Positions 17,509 to 28,268 of a DNA stretch of 64,000 nt are shown in pieces; positions within the stretch are counted from its first letter, which is position 1, and each line of letters starts with the position of its first letter. Both the position numbers and the translations under genes were made by a program. This stretch comes from JAWKTV01 sp041398905 (GTDB lineage: Bacteria; Planctomycetota; Planctomycetia; Planctomycetales; Planctomycetaceae), in assembly GCA_041398905.1 (NCBI GenBank), contig JAWKTV010000004.1:248001-312000 (forward strand). The letters run 5' to 3'. The notes below the pieces were generated by a model. That model saw only the letters and a program-made list of their open reading frames with translations, had not been told where the DNA came from and did no database searches.

Positions 17509-17967
17509 TCAAACGGATGCCGTTTCGACCGAACGCCGATGGTTGACGCCTGTCTGCCAGTTGGCCGCCGTGGCTTCGCACTCTTCGCGTTCCGACTGGT
17601 CCTGCTCGACGTCGAGCCCGAACTCGTTCTCGTCGCAGAGCTTCCAAACGCCGGCTCCCTTCGGCTGGAAGAACCGCTGAAACCACAGCATGTTCTCGAC
17701 ACGGTCCTGCGGGCGAAACAAATAGATGTTGATGTCGCCTTCGTAGTAGTCGTAGAGCATGCCGAAGAAGCCGCTCGGCACGTACTTGACATGCCGCATG
17801 TCGATGCCGATCGCCCGACGGCGACGCTTCGCGATCAGCACGTTGAGCGTGTCGCGCACCAAAGACAGGTCGGCCCCGTCCCAGATCTCCATGTTGCCGA
17901 TGTCGACGAACGTCACGCCGCGAACATGTCGGAGTTGCAGCCCGTGAGTATTCTTACGCTCAGCCAT
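17509..17967 (-). CDS. STAS-domain protein (anti-sigma antagonist-like)
   Basis: A 152-residue protein. Residues of about 12-95 form a STAS-like fold (RGVTFVDIGNMEIWDGADLS, then RRAIGIDMRHVKYVPSGFF), and the helix carrying the usual phospho-acceptor Ser is at VPSGFFG. STAS proteins control anti-sigma factors or transporters through Ser phosphorylation. The C-terminal 55 residues are charged and appear disordered. The helix that follows the Ser (MLYDYYEGDINIYLFRPQ) departs from classic SpoIIAA. It is a monocistronic minus-strand gene. Its partner kinase is not adjacent. Confidence 0.68.
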   Translation of the reverse strand: MAERKNTHGLQLRHVRGVTFVDIGNMEIWDGADLSLVRDTLNVLIAKRRRRAIGIDMRHVKYVPSGFFGMLYDYYEGDINIYLFRPQDRVENMLWFQRFFQPKGAGVWKLCDENEFGLDVEQDQSEREECEATAANWQTGVNHRRSVETASV

Positions 17968-18520
17968 GGGTCAGTCGCTCGCTGCGGGTGATACTGTCGA
18001 TGGCCGGATGCCGATTGGCATTGCGGGGAGGCCTGTTGGTGACGATTGCTTCAACCGCAAACATCGCGCCAGTCCGTCGGAGTGCCCCGACGCCGGTGCT
18101 CGTCTGTTTCGCAATCTGTTGTATCACGGCACGTTACGCGCCGATGTCTGTTCAGAACTCTTTGCGCCCGGCGTCAAGGGCGTTTCAAATCGGCAACGTC
18201 AACGATGCCTCCCGGCATCACGTTTTCGGCCGGCATCATCGATGTTGTCGGATTCATGGAGTCCTGCGCCGCCTGTTCAACACGGCGATTGGTCCGTCAG
18301 AGCAAAGTCGGGACCATCCAGCGAGAGGTTCGACACAATTCAGAAGCATCGTCACGGCGTTCCCGCAACTGCGGAGCCAGACCGGGGCGTAACTTTAGCG
18401 GGCAGTTCGGTCCGACGATTGACCGCGTCGGCAGGCCCGTGCCGGTTCGAGGCGCGGCCCACATGTTGAGTGACGGTGCCCCAGACACGAGCCAACCCGG
18501 CATCGCGTGCATCGCATCGG
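17968..18520. other. Gene-free interval
   Basis: About 550 bases between the STAS gene and the STN-domain gene, both on the minus strand. Several overlapping frames exist but all are Arg/Ser-rich with no recognisable domain. Confidence 0.4.
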
Positions 18521-19402
18521 CTAAGGATTCGTCGCCGGGCTTTGGATTGGCGACATAGGCACTTCCGGTGCTCGCAGATCGTTGAGCTGTTCAAGCAACT
18601 GGGCGACTTGGCGATGCACCGGCTGGTTGTGCGTCATGACGAAGCCGCCGGGGACCGCCACGATCGCCGGTCGACTGAGCGAGCTGCGGAGCGGCGGTTG
18701 CCCGCCGTTCGGGTCGACCTGACCGCCGGGAACCGCTGGCAGCCCTCCCCCCGAAGTCAACTCCATCAGACGCACCCCGGGGGGAATCGTCACCTTCGCC
18801 CCTTGCGACAGCCGACCGGGAGCCTGATGCCAACTCGGCTGGGCGATGGTCTGATGAATGATCTCGACCACCATCTCGGCGGTCAGCGGATTCAACTGAT
18901 GCACGCGATAGACGCGAGTCTCGTAGGTCGAGTCCACGACGATGGCCGACGTGATCTTCAGGACGCCGTTCTCGATCAGCAAACCCAGGCCGCGCGGCTC
19001 CAGAATCATCTCAAGAACGTCCCGCATCGGGATTCCGGCGACAACGAGATTGACCGAATCCGCCAGGTCGACCCCTATCCGACTCAGCTCGTCCTCGCTG
19101 GGCAGAATCGGAATCTGGTAGCGATCCTGCAGATACGCGATCACCTGCCCGAGCTCGGTGTTGATGAACTCGACCGCAATGGGCTGGTCGAGCGCCTGTT
19201 CGAATCGCAGTTGGGCCGACTTGCCCGTCGTCGCGGCGGATGGAGTGGGGGCGGCATCTTCGCCGAACGCGGCGTTGGTGAGCAGGAGCGTCGCCAGCAC
19301 AACCAACGCGCAGGCCAGCGGCAACCACAATGACCGGGTGCTGATAACGGAGTCGCCAGCCTGCAGGTGAACCAGCCGCGAATCGATCGCGCGGGCGGTC
19401 AT
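18521..19402 (-). CDS. Exported protein with STN/secretin-type N domain
   Basis: A 293-residue protein when started at ATG 19402. The start is uncertain, since ATG 19471 is also possible. A hydrophobic segment (LACALVVLATLLLTNAAFGE) near residue 40 acts as a signal or anchor. Next is an STN domain, as found in front of secretins and TonB receptors (IAVEFINTELGQVIAYLQD, VVAGIPMRDVLEMILEPRG, YRVHQLNP). The C-terminal part has a second repeat-like alpha/beta module and a Pro/Gly linker. No secretin channel domain follows, so it is not itself an outer-membrane pore. It may be a periplasmic accessory protein. Related stand-alone proteins are common and uncharacterised in planctomycetes. Confidence 0.68.
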   Translation of the reverse strand: MTARAIDSRLVHLQAGDSVISTRSLWLPLACALVVLATLLLTNAAFGEDAAPTPSAATTGKSAQLRFEQALDQPIAVEFINTELGQVIAYLQDRYQIPILPSEDELSRIGVDLADSVNLVVAGIPMRDVLEMILEPRGLGLLIENGVLKITSAIVVDSTYETRVYRVHQLNPLTAEMVVEIIHQTIAQPSWHQAPGRLSQGAKVTIPPGVRLMELTSGGGLPAVPGGQVDPNGGQPPLRSSLSRPAIVAVPGGFVMTHNQPVHRQVAQLLEQLNDLRAPEVPMSPIQSPATNP

Positions 19403-19703
19403 CGCCGGACCCGGACGGCACGTGTTCCTCGACCGACCGAGCCGACGTTGTTGCTGGTGGCGACGCGACATTCTGGCTCCCTGCTGGATGGTGGCGCGAA
19501 ATCTGTCGGGATGCTCGCAACGTTGTTCCGCGAGCGGCGATGCTACCCGGTGTTGACGACTGACGTCGAGGAAAAACCGCCAAAGAGGCATATCCTGCGC
19601 GGATTGGTCGGCCGTCACCCCTCAACACAAGCTGACCGAATTGCCGTGAAAGGTGGCATGCTGCACTCTACTCAACGGTCGAATCACCCATTAGCATCCC
19701 CCT

Positions 19704-21983
19704 ATGTTCGATCTCCTCAATCCTGCGATGCTGTTCGGGCTGGCGGGCCTTGCGCTCCCGGTGTTGGCTCACCTGTTGAGCAAGCGAAAGTTCGACATCG
19801 TCGAATGGGGGGCGATGCGGTTCCTGGAGATTGGCCAGCGAACGAAACGGAAGATCAAGCTCGAAGAGCTATTGCTGCTGTTGTTGCGGATGGGCTTGAT
19901 CGCGGCCGCCGTCTTTGCGATGACGCGGCCCTGGGTCCGCAGCAGCTTGTTCGCCGGGTTGGGGGGCGGCCCCCGGCGGGACGTGGTGTATGTCGTGGAT
20001 GGCTCCTACAGCATGGGCTGGGAAGGCCGCGCCGTCACTCCACATGCGGCGGCGACCCAGTGGGTCCACGACGCGATTGAACAACTCGGCCCGGGTGACA
20101 ACGTCGGCCTCCTGGATGCCCGCGATCAGGTGCGTCCTGTTGTCAGCCCATTGACCTCCGACTTCGATCTGCTGCGGAGTCGGCTTGACGAACTGCCGCA
20201 GCCGTCCGGCACCTCGCGGCTGCTCACCGCGGCGCAGCAGGCCGTGCAGATGCTTGGAGCCGGGACCAACCTGCGCCGCGATGTCGTCATCCTCACCGAC
20301 GGCCAGGCGCTCGCGTGGAGCCCGGAGGATCAGGCGTCTCGCATGCGGCTCGCAGCGCTCGTCAATGAAGCGGCCGTCAAGCCCGACATCTGGCTGGTCG
20401 ACATCGGCAGCAAAGGCGAGGTCGAGCGGATCAACTACTCCGTCGGCGCACTGCGGCTCTCCCGCGAGTTGACCGTGCCTGACTTCACCGTCCGTGTCCA
20501 GACGGTCGTCCGGCAATCCGGCGGGACGCATACGCGCCGTAACGTCTATCTGGAAGTCAACGGCCAGCGGCTCGATGACAAGACGCTCAACATCAACCTG
20601 CCCCCCGACGGGGAGGCGTTTGTGCAGTTCGACCATCGCTTCGCGGAGTCCGGCTCGTATGTCATTTCCGTCGTGCTCGAACCGGACCACTTGCCCGGAG
20701 ACAACCGCGCGGAAGCCGCGGTCGTCATTGAAGACGGACTACCCGTGTTGCTGGTTGATGGCGATCCGCAGGCGGACCCGGTTCAAAGCGAAACCTTCTT
20801 CGCCCGTTCGGCGCTGACGCCACAGGGGGTCAGCAGCCCGTGGGTCAGGGCGAAGGTCATCACGACCAGTGAGCTGTCGGCTGCAGAACTGGAGGGACGC
20901 GCGGCCGTGTTCCTGTGCAACGTCCCACAACTGACGGCGGACCAGACCGCGGCGCTAGAGGCGTTCGTGGCCTCCGGCGGCGGACTGGTGATCGCTCCGG
21001 GTGACCGAACCGACGCCCAGGCGTGGAACCAGCTCGCCGCGACTGCCGATGGCCTGCTGCCCGGACAGTTCGTTCAGCAGAAGCTCGAAGCGGATGCCGA
21101 AGAGCGTCCAGTGCTCGTCAAGAACGACTCGCTGCAGATGCCGTGGATCACCATGTTCCGCAGCGAGGAAGGTGACGGCGGTTTCGACTTTACCCGTGTC
21201 CGGTACTCGACCTGGTGGCAGTTGGCACCAACCGATCAGGTTGTGGACGCGGCGGAGTCCGTCGATTCCGAGTTGGCCGACGACGCGGCCGCGGCGACCG
21301 ACGGCCCGTCACTCGCCGCGACGGGCGTGCAGGTCGCGGCGCGCCTGAGCACGGGCGACCCCGCCATTCTGCGGAAGACGTTTGGTCGTGGTAGCGTGGT
21401 GCTGCTGGCGATTCCGGTTGATGATGCGTGGAGCACCCTGCCCGGCAGCCGGGCGCTGGCTCCGCTGCTGCATGAAATCGTGTTTCTCGCGGCTGGTCAT
21501 CAGCGCGGCCGCAACGTCGACGCCGGTACCCCGCTGCTCGCGGCGATGCAGTCCGGCACGACAGTTGAGGATTACCGTTTCGTCACCCCCACCGGTGCGG
21601 AGGTGATCCCATCGGCGGCCGGCGACGAGTTTCGACCGGAGGTCCGCCTCAACGACACGTCCATCGCCGGGACGTACAAGCTGACCAAGCCGGCCCAGCC
21701 CGATTGGCCGGCCCAGTTCTTCGTCGTCAACTTCGATCGAAACGAGTCCGACCTCACCAGTCTGACCGAGCCGGAGGTCAACGCCCTGACGCAGGATGGG
21801 CTGATCCGGGCGGTCGACTCACTCGAAGAACTCGTCGCTCTGCAGGCGGACGACGCACCGAAGAAGGAGGTCTGGGCGATGCTGTTGTTCGTCGTGCTGG
21901 GGCTGCTCAGCTTCGAGGTGTTTATGACCCGGCGGCTGGTGCAGCGCGGACATGGACTGGTCGATAGCGGCGACGCTGATTGA
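19704..21983 (+). CDS. BatA / von Willebrand factor A membrane protein
   Basis: A 759-residue protein. It starts with the BatA N-terminal module: FDLLNPAMLFGLAGLALPVL, a membrane helix, KRKFDIVEWGAMRFL and a second helix near residues 55-73. A vWA domain follows (about 93-260) with an intact MIDAS DGSYS (Asp99, Ser101, Ser103) and VVILTDGQ. The middle is a beta-rich region and a glutamine-amidotransferase-like domain (VLLVDGDPQADP, GGGLVIAPGDR). A final membrane helix lies near residue 735. In many bacteria BatA proteins sit with a MoxR ATPase and a DUF58 protein; neither is here. It probably works in the periplasm as a metal-dependent assembly factor. It converges with the HerA-like gene. 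Confidence 0.88.
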   Translation: MFDLLNPAMLFGLAGLALPVLAHLLSKRKFDIVEWGAMRFLEIGQRTKRKIKLEELLLLLLRMGLIAAAVFAMTRPWVRSSLFAGLGGGPRRDVVYVVDGSYSMGWEGRAVTPHAAATQWVHDAIEQLGPGDNVGLLDARDQVRPVVSPLTSDFDLLRSRLDELPQPSGTSRLLTAAQQAVQMLGAGTNLRRDVVILTDGQALAWSPEDQASRMRLAALVNEAAVKPDIWLVDIGSKGEVERINYSVGALRLSRELTVPDFTVRVQTVVRQSGGTHTRRNVYLEVNGQRLDDKTLNINLPPDGEAFVQFDHRFAESGSYVISVVLEPDHLPGDNRAEAAVVIEDGLPVLLVDGDPQADPVQSETFFARSALTPQGVSSPWVRAKVITTSELSAAELEGRAAVFLCNVPQLTADQTAALEAFVASGGGLVIAPGDRTDAQAWNQLAATADGLLPGQFVQQKLEADAEERPVLVKNDSLQMPWITMFRSEEGDGGFDFTRVRYSTWWQLAPTDQVVDAAESVDSELADDAAAATDGPSLAATGVQVAARLSTGDPAILRKTFGRGSVVLLAIPVDDAWSTLPGSRALAPLLHEIVFLAAGHQRGRNVDAGTPLLAAMQSGTTVEDYRFVTPTGAEVIPSAAGDEFRPEVRLNDTSIAGTYKLTKPAQPDWPAQFFVVNFDRNESDLTSLTEPEVNALTQDGLIRAVDSLEELVALQADDAPKKEVWAMLLFVVLGLLSFEVFMTRRLVQRGHGLVDSGDAD

Positions 21984-22025
21984 ACCGCCCTGTGCAGCGC
22001 ATCGCGCGATACCTGATCTGCCCCG

Positions 22026-24500
<2,475 letters not shown>

Positions 24501-24669
24501 GATGTCTTGGCGAATGCGGGAGCGAATCGAATCGGCGCGGTTGGAACGGCAGAGGAGCCGTCCAGAGGAGGATAGCCGAGACGACTCGGCAGGGCCAATC
24601 GACCCGTTTCGCGGTAACGCCGGAGTCGGCGTGATACCGGCGTACGGGGGCACGCCGACCACGAACATT

Positions 24670-24708
24670 AAAACGCGGCGGCCCGGTCGTTCTCAGAGAC
24701 CGGGCCGC
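24670..24708 (-). terminator. Intrinsic terminator after the coiled-coil gene group
   Basis: An 11-bp perfect stem (GCGGCCCGGTC at 24678-24688 with its complement at 24698-24708) and a 9-nt loop. Read on the minus strand it is followed within six bases by TTTT. It would end transcripts of the micro-gene and coiled-coil gene before the HerA-like gene. Confidence 0.6.
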
Positions 24709-24792
24709 GAGCAGGGCTATCGATCGAATTGTCACCGCGGCAGCGATTGACAGCCGAAGCAGGTCACCGCCGGACGCCGCGCGGGCGTGATC

Positions 24793-24925
24793 TCAGAACT
24801 GCCAGTTGTACTCATTCAACTCGAGCGAGAAACACGCATCCGGTGATGAGTGCGGCGACAGCGACGAACAGCAGGCCGACGTAGATATCCGGCTGCGGAT
24901 TACTATCAGAGTTGGGTCGTGACAT
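24793..24925 (-). CDS. Single-pass membrane micro-protein, frame uncertain near its C-terminus
   Basis: This small gene starts at ATG 24925 with AGGAG a few bases upstream, and overlaps the stop region of the preceding coiled-coil gene by 20 nt. As written it encodes 37 residues: SRPNSDSNPQPDIYVG, one hydrophobic helix (LLFVAVAALITGCVFLA) and a stop at 24812. In the next frame the sequence would continue as LELNEYNWQF to a stop at 24793, which is a more natural cytoplasmic or periplasmic cap. A one-unit CG loss near 24826 would explain this. It is cotranscribed with the coiled-coil gene. Function unknown. Confidence 0.55.
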
Positions 24926-25766
24926 TGTCTCCTACCTCGATATCACCAAGTTTGCCGGGAGCGATCACTTCACAAGCCGCGTGGTCGGGCCATGATGCGA
25001 CGACCCGGATGGTACCCAAGAACAAAGTCTCGCCACCGCGGTTGCGGAAAGCGACCAGCTCATGCCCGATCTGCAGTCCGTCATCCTCGCCCACCGAGAT
25101 CACAACGAATTCCGCGCGACCGCGTTTGCCCTTCTCGACTTCTTCAATCGCACCATCCAAAGGCGGCGGCGGAGCGGACTTGGCGGCGATGGTGGCGGGG
25201 TCCGTCGGCAGACCATACTTGCGGACGACCTTTTCCAGAAACGCGGTCTTTTCGCTCAACACGGTGTAGCGACCCTCAAGCTGCCGCAAAGCGACTTCCG
25301 CGTTGAACACCTTGTCCTTCTCGATATTCAGGTCGGCGGTCACCTTGTCGAGCGAGCCCTGCAACTGGCTGTTTTGCGCACGCAGCACTTCCGACTCGTC
25401 TTCGCGATAGTCCGCTTCCTGCTCCTTCACGCGGGCCAGCGATTGCTGACGCTGGTAGTCCGTCGAGAGCTGGTCGTAATCGCGCGTCTTATCGGCCAGG
25501 GCGGCCTCGGCGGTCTGCGACGCCAGCTTCCACCGCTCGATCTGTTCAGTCGAATCCTTCTGCAGCTTGGCGAGTTCGTCGCGCGACTGAGAGAGATTCG
25601 CCTGAATCTGGTCCGCGGAACTCTTGGCGGCCTTCAGGGCTTCTTCTGAGTCGGCGTACTTCGTCTGCCAGTTCTCGTGGGTGACGTACACCGCCCCGGC
25701 AAACGCCATGAAGCACAAGCTCATGACGACCTGAACGACGATCAGTACCTTGCCGACGAATGACAT
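24906..25766 (-). CDS. Membrane-anchored coiled-coil protein
   Basis: A 286-residue protein from ATG 25766 behind GAGGTG. One N-terminal membrane anchor (VLIVVQVVMSLCFMAFAGAV) is followed by about 150 residues of uninterrupted coiled coil (residues of about 35-185, rich in Ala, Gln, Lys, Glu). A compact beta-rich C-terminal domain follows, RAEFVVISVGEDDGLQIGHE through FLGTIRVVASWPDHAACEV to GDIEVGDNV. That domain resembles the FlgT/secretion-associated carboxy domain that ends many planctomycete periplasmic proteins. It lies between a similar coiled-coil gene and a micro-gene in the same orientation. It is likely a periplasmic scaffold; function unknown. Confidence 0.72.
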   Translation of the reverse strand: MSFVGKVLIVVQVVMSLCFMAFAGAVYVTHENWQTKYADSEEALKAAKSSADQIQANLSQSRDELAKLQKDSTEQIERWKLASQTAEAALADKTRDYDQLSTDYQRQQSLARVKEQEADYREDESEVLRAQNSQLQGSLDKVTADLNIEKDKVFNAEVALRQLEGRYTVLSEKTAFLEKVVRKYGLPTDPATIAAKSAPPPPLDGAIEEVEKGKRGRAEFVVISVGEDDGLQIGHELVAFRNRGGETLFLGTIRVVASWPDHAACEVIAPGKLGDIEVGDNVTTQL

Positions 25767-25939
25767 CGGTTCACCTCAATGCAGACTGACGAGTACCACA
25801 CACGCCTGATCACGCGGCAACGTTCGCCGCGACCTTCACCTACCGCGATTCACCCTCCCCGCGCGGACCGACTCGACATCGCTCGTCACCGTGAGTCGCG
25901 ACGTAGCCGTCGCGGTCAACCAGACGGGCGCTGCCATAG

Positions 25940-26602
25940 TCACTCGGCCGGCGGCAGACCGCGGGCATCCATCTCCGCTTGCCGACGACTTGCTTTGTCC
26001 AGTTCGTCCTCCAGCAGGCGGATCTGCTCCGCCACTTCATCGATATTCTGATCGACCTGGTACAGGTCGGCTTCGAGCAGTCGGTATTGCAACTGGAGCC
26101 GGAATACGTCTTCACGTCGCGACTTGAGCCGGTCCTCGACCTGCAGGGCGTCCGCCTCCACTTGCTGGTGCTGCTGGCTGAGCTGATCGATCTGATCCCG
26201 GGTGGCCTTCAAGCGGGTCGTGCGAGCGGCAAATGCTCGCTCAAGGGCGGCGCGATCGGCGTCCTGCATCTGCTGCAGTTGCGCGGTGTTGGTCTGCAGC
26301 CGCGGGATTGCCCCTTCTAATGTCTGAAGTTCCTCACCGGCTCGGCGGGTGCGATCCTGGTATGCGGCGACCAGCACCTCCGGCAGCAGCGGTGATGTCG
26401 GCGAGAGCCGCTCTTCGCCAAGTGAGCGGGTGGCCGACCAGATGGGCGGCTGCCCCGGTTCCTGGTCGAAGGTGTACCCTTCCAGGCTGCGGGCTTCGGC
26501 TTCCCAGTTCGGTCCGCCAAACGAGACAACGCCCGCGAAGCCCATGAAGACGACGCTGGCGACCGCCACGAGAACGGCCAGTACGCGGCTGAAACTCTGC
26601 AT
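25940..26602 (-). CDS. Membrane-anchored coiled-coil protein, second copy-type
   Basis: A 220-residue protein from ATG 26602 (MQSFSRVLAVL). A signal-anchor helix (VLAVLVAVASVVFMGFAGVV) has the same plan as the neighbouring 24906-25766 protein (MSFVGKVLIVV, MAFAGAVYV). A Trp/Pro-containing linker follows (GGPNWEAEARSLEG, QEPGQPPIWSATRS), and then about 120 residues of Gln-rich coiled coil. There is no C-terminal beta domain. The two genes are 173 nt apart in the same orientation and probably act together as envelope scaffold proteins. Not similar to any characterised family that I recognise. Confidence 0.68.
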   Translation of the reverse strand: MQSFSRVLAVLVAVASVVFMGFAGVVSFGGPNWEAEARSLEGYTFDQEPGQPPIWSATRSLGEERLSPTSPLLPEVLVAAYQDRTRRAGEELQTLEGAIPRLQTNTAQLQQMQDADRAALERAFAARTTRLKATRDQIDQLSQQHQQVEADALQVEDRLKSRREDVFRLQLQYRLLEADLYQVDQNIDEVAEQIRLLEDELDKASRRQAEMDARGLPPAE

Positions 26603-27175
26603 GGTGGCGATCAACGGGAGGACGGGTGACGGGCGAACAGGCAGGCTCGGTGCCCACCGCATCTACGGCAAGATTTAATACTGAGAAGATTCGACGAACG
26701 CTGGTCGGCCGGAAGGCCAACTCGACCGCCATCGGCGTCTCTGCCGGAACCACAGAGACTGCCAAGGCTCTTAATTTATAGGTGTCGCTTCCGGCCGGAG
26801 TCAACGTGCTGGTGGCAAAAAGCCCGGTGTCAGGGCCATGTTTTGCGCAGTCGTGGTCTCAAGTCCGAGCGCAATGGCTCCACTCTCAGTGTCGGCTTTG
26901 GTCCCCAGCGCAGCCCAGAGCAGCCCGCCGACTTTGGTTCCCAATTCACCAAACAACGTGATCGCAATCGATCAAGGCGACTGTAGCGGTTCTACCGGCG
27001 GAGTACCCCAACCGCGACCCGATCTGTTAGACTTCGGGTCCGAAGGCGTTTCGATTCAAGTTCTCCAAGTCAGCGGCTGGTCACCAAGACAGCGGCTGGT
27101 AGTGCAGCGTCGCACGTCCAACTGCGCCGCGCGTTCGCATTCTTTGTGACTGGTACTTGAAGGAGTCGGCGATTC
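26603..27175. other. Divergent intergenic region
   Basis: About 570 bases between the coiled-coil gene (minus) and the STAS membrane gene (plus). It is more AT-rich near 26765-26785 (cttaatttatagg), a plausible promoter area, but no clear hexamer pair was assigned. Confidence 0.4.
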
Positions 27176-28138
27176 GTGAGCACGGTCCATTTGAACGATG
27201 CACTCGTCGTTGAAAAGCAAGATGGCGTGTTGTCTCTCAAGCTCTTGCCCAAACTCGTTCAGGCCAGTTGGGCCGAAGTCGAGCAGGCGGGCAACCAGGC
27301 GGTCGAGTCGATTCAGCAGTCGAAAGAGCCGCAGTGTCTGATTGACCTGTCGGAGCTGAACTACATGGCCAGCGCGCAAGTCGCGCTGATTGTGCGAGTC
27401 TGGAAGGCAATCAGGGCGGCGAGCGGGCACTGCGTGGTGCTCTGTCAAAGCACGGTGGTTCTGGATGTTATTCGCCTGGCTGGACTCGACAAGATCTGGA
27501 CGATCGAGCCGAGTCGCGCCGCGGCGCTCCAGCAGTTAAGGCTGGAATCCCGCAGGGACGTGAGCCTGCCTTCACCAGTGGTCTACGTCATGGCGATTGC
27601 CGGAACGGTGCTCGCGGTCGCGGGGTTGACCTGGGGTTGGGTATTGCCCGGTCAGGAAGGCGTGGCGTCTTTGCTTAAGCTCGGTGGAGCGGTCGTCGGC
27701 TTCATCGCGGGGCTGTGTCTGGCCCTGCTCGACAGTCGGCGTCGCCGTTATGTCGGCCTCGCGGCTGTCATGGTGAGTGTCGCGGTCGCGGTCACCGGCT
27801 ATTGGCAGAACCGGGCGACCGGCGGAGACCCCGACCAGAACGCCGCCGCGGCCAGTCAGTCCGCTCCCGCCGCCAGCTCCGACGGCAAGCCAGACGCCCC
27901 CGCCGTCGACCCACGCACATCCCCGCTAGAGAGTAAGGACGTTGCCAGCGACGTCTCTGAGAGCGGCGTGGACGCTCCGGTCGCCCCCTCTGCGGAGCCG
28001 GAGGCGGCCGAGCAGCTTGAGCAGCCGTCCGCAGGTGCGGTCCCCGCAACCGCGGCGAGCGTCGATGCGGCCGGCGATTCCGCCAGCACCCCGCCGGACA
28101 TTCCCGCTGACCCCTCGTCGTCTGAGGAAGCGAACTGA
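27176..28138 (+). CDS. STAS-domain membrane protein with disordered acidic tail
   Basis: A 320-residue protein from GTG 27176, ten bases after GGAG. Residues 1-115 form a STAS domain (VEKQDGVLSLKLLPKLV, CLIDLSELNYMASAQVALIV) with Ser at the position of the regulated serine in anti-sigma antagonists. Three hydrophobic helices follow between about 135 and 210 (VVYVMAIAGTVLAVAG, VVGFIAGLCLALL, VGLAAVMVSVAVAV). The last 110 residues are Ala/Ser/Asp/Pro-rich and disordered. Tethering STAS to the membrane suggests control of a membrane complex or partner-switch signalling. The next gene, 130 nt on, is a GspE/PilB-like ATPase in the same orientation. Confidence 0.7.
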   Translation: MSTVHLNDALVVEKQDGVLSLKLLPKLVQASWAEVEQAGNQAVESIQQSKEPQCLIDLSELNYMASAQVALIVRVWKAIRAASGHCVVLCQSTVVLDVIRLAGLDKIWTIEPSRAAALQQLRLESRRDVSLPSPVVYVMAIAGTVLAVAGLTWGWVLPGQEGVASLLKLGGAVVGFIAGLCLALLDSRRRRYVGLAAVMVSVAVAVTGYWQNRATGGDPDQNAAAASQSAPAASSDGKPDAPAVDPRTSPLESKDVASDVSESGVDAPVAPSAEPEAAEQLEQPSAGAVPATAASVDAAGDSASTPPDIPADPSSSEEAN

Positions 28139-28268
28139 GCGTTTCGACCTTGAACCCGCACCCCGGCTCGTGTGACTCGATGCACGATCCGGCGGTCGAC
28201 GATCGTGACCGTTCCCCTAAGGCGCGGTGGGAAGAGTCCCGCGCACGACCACTTGCCCTCGAATCATC

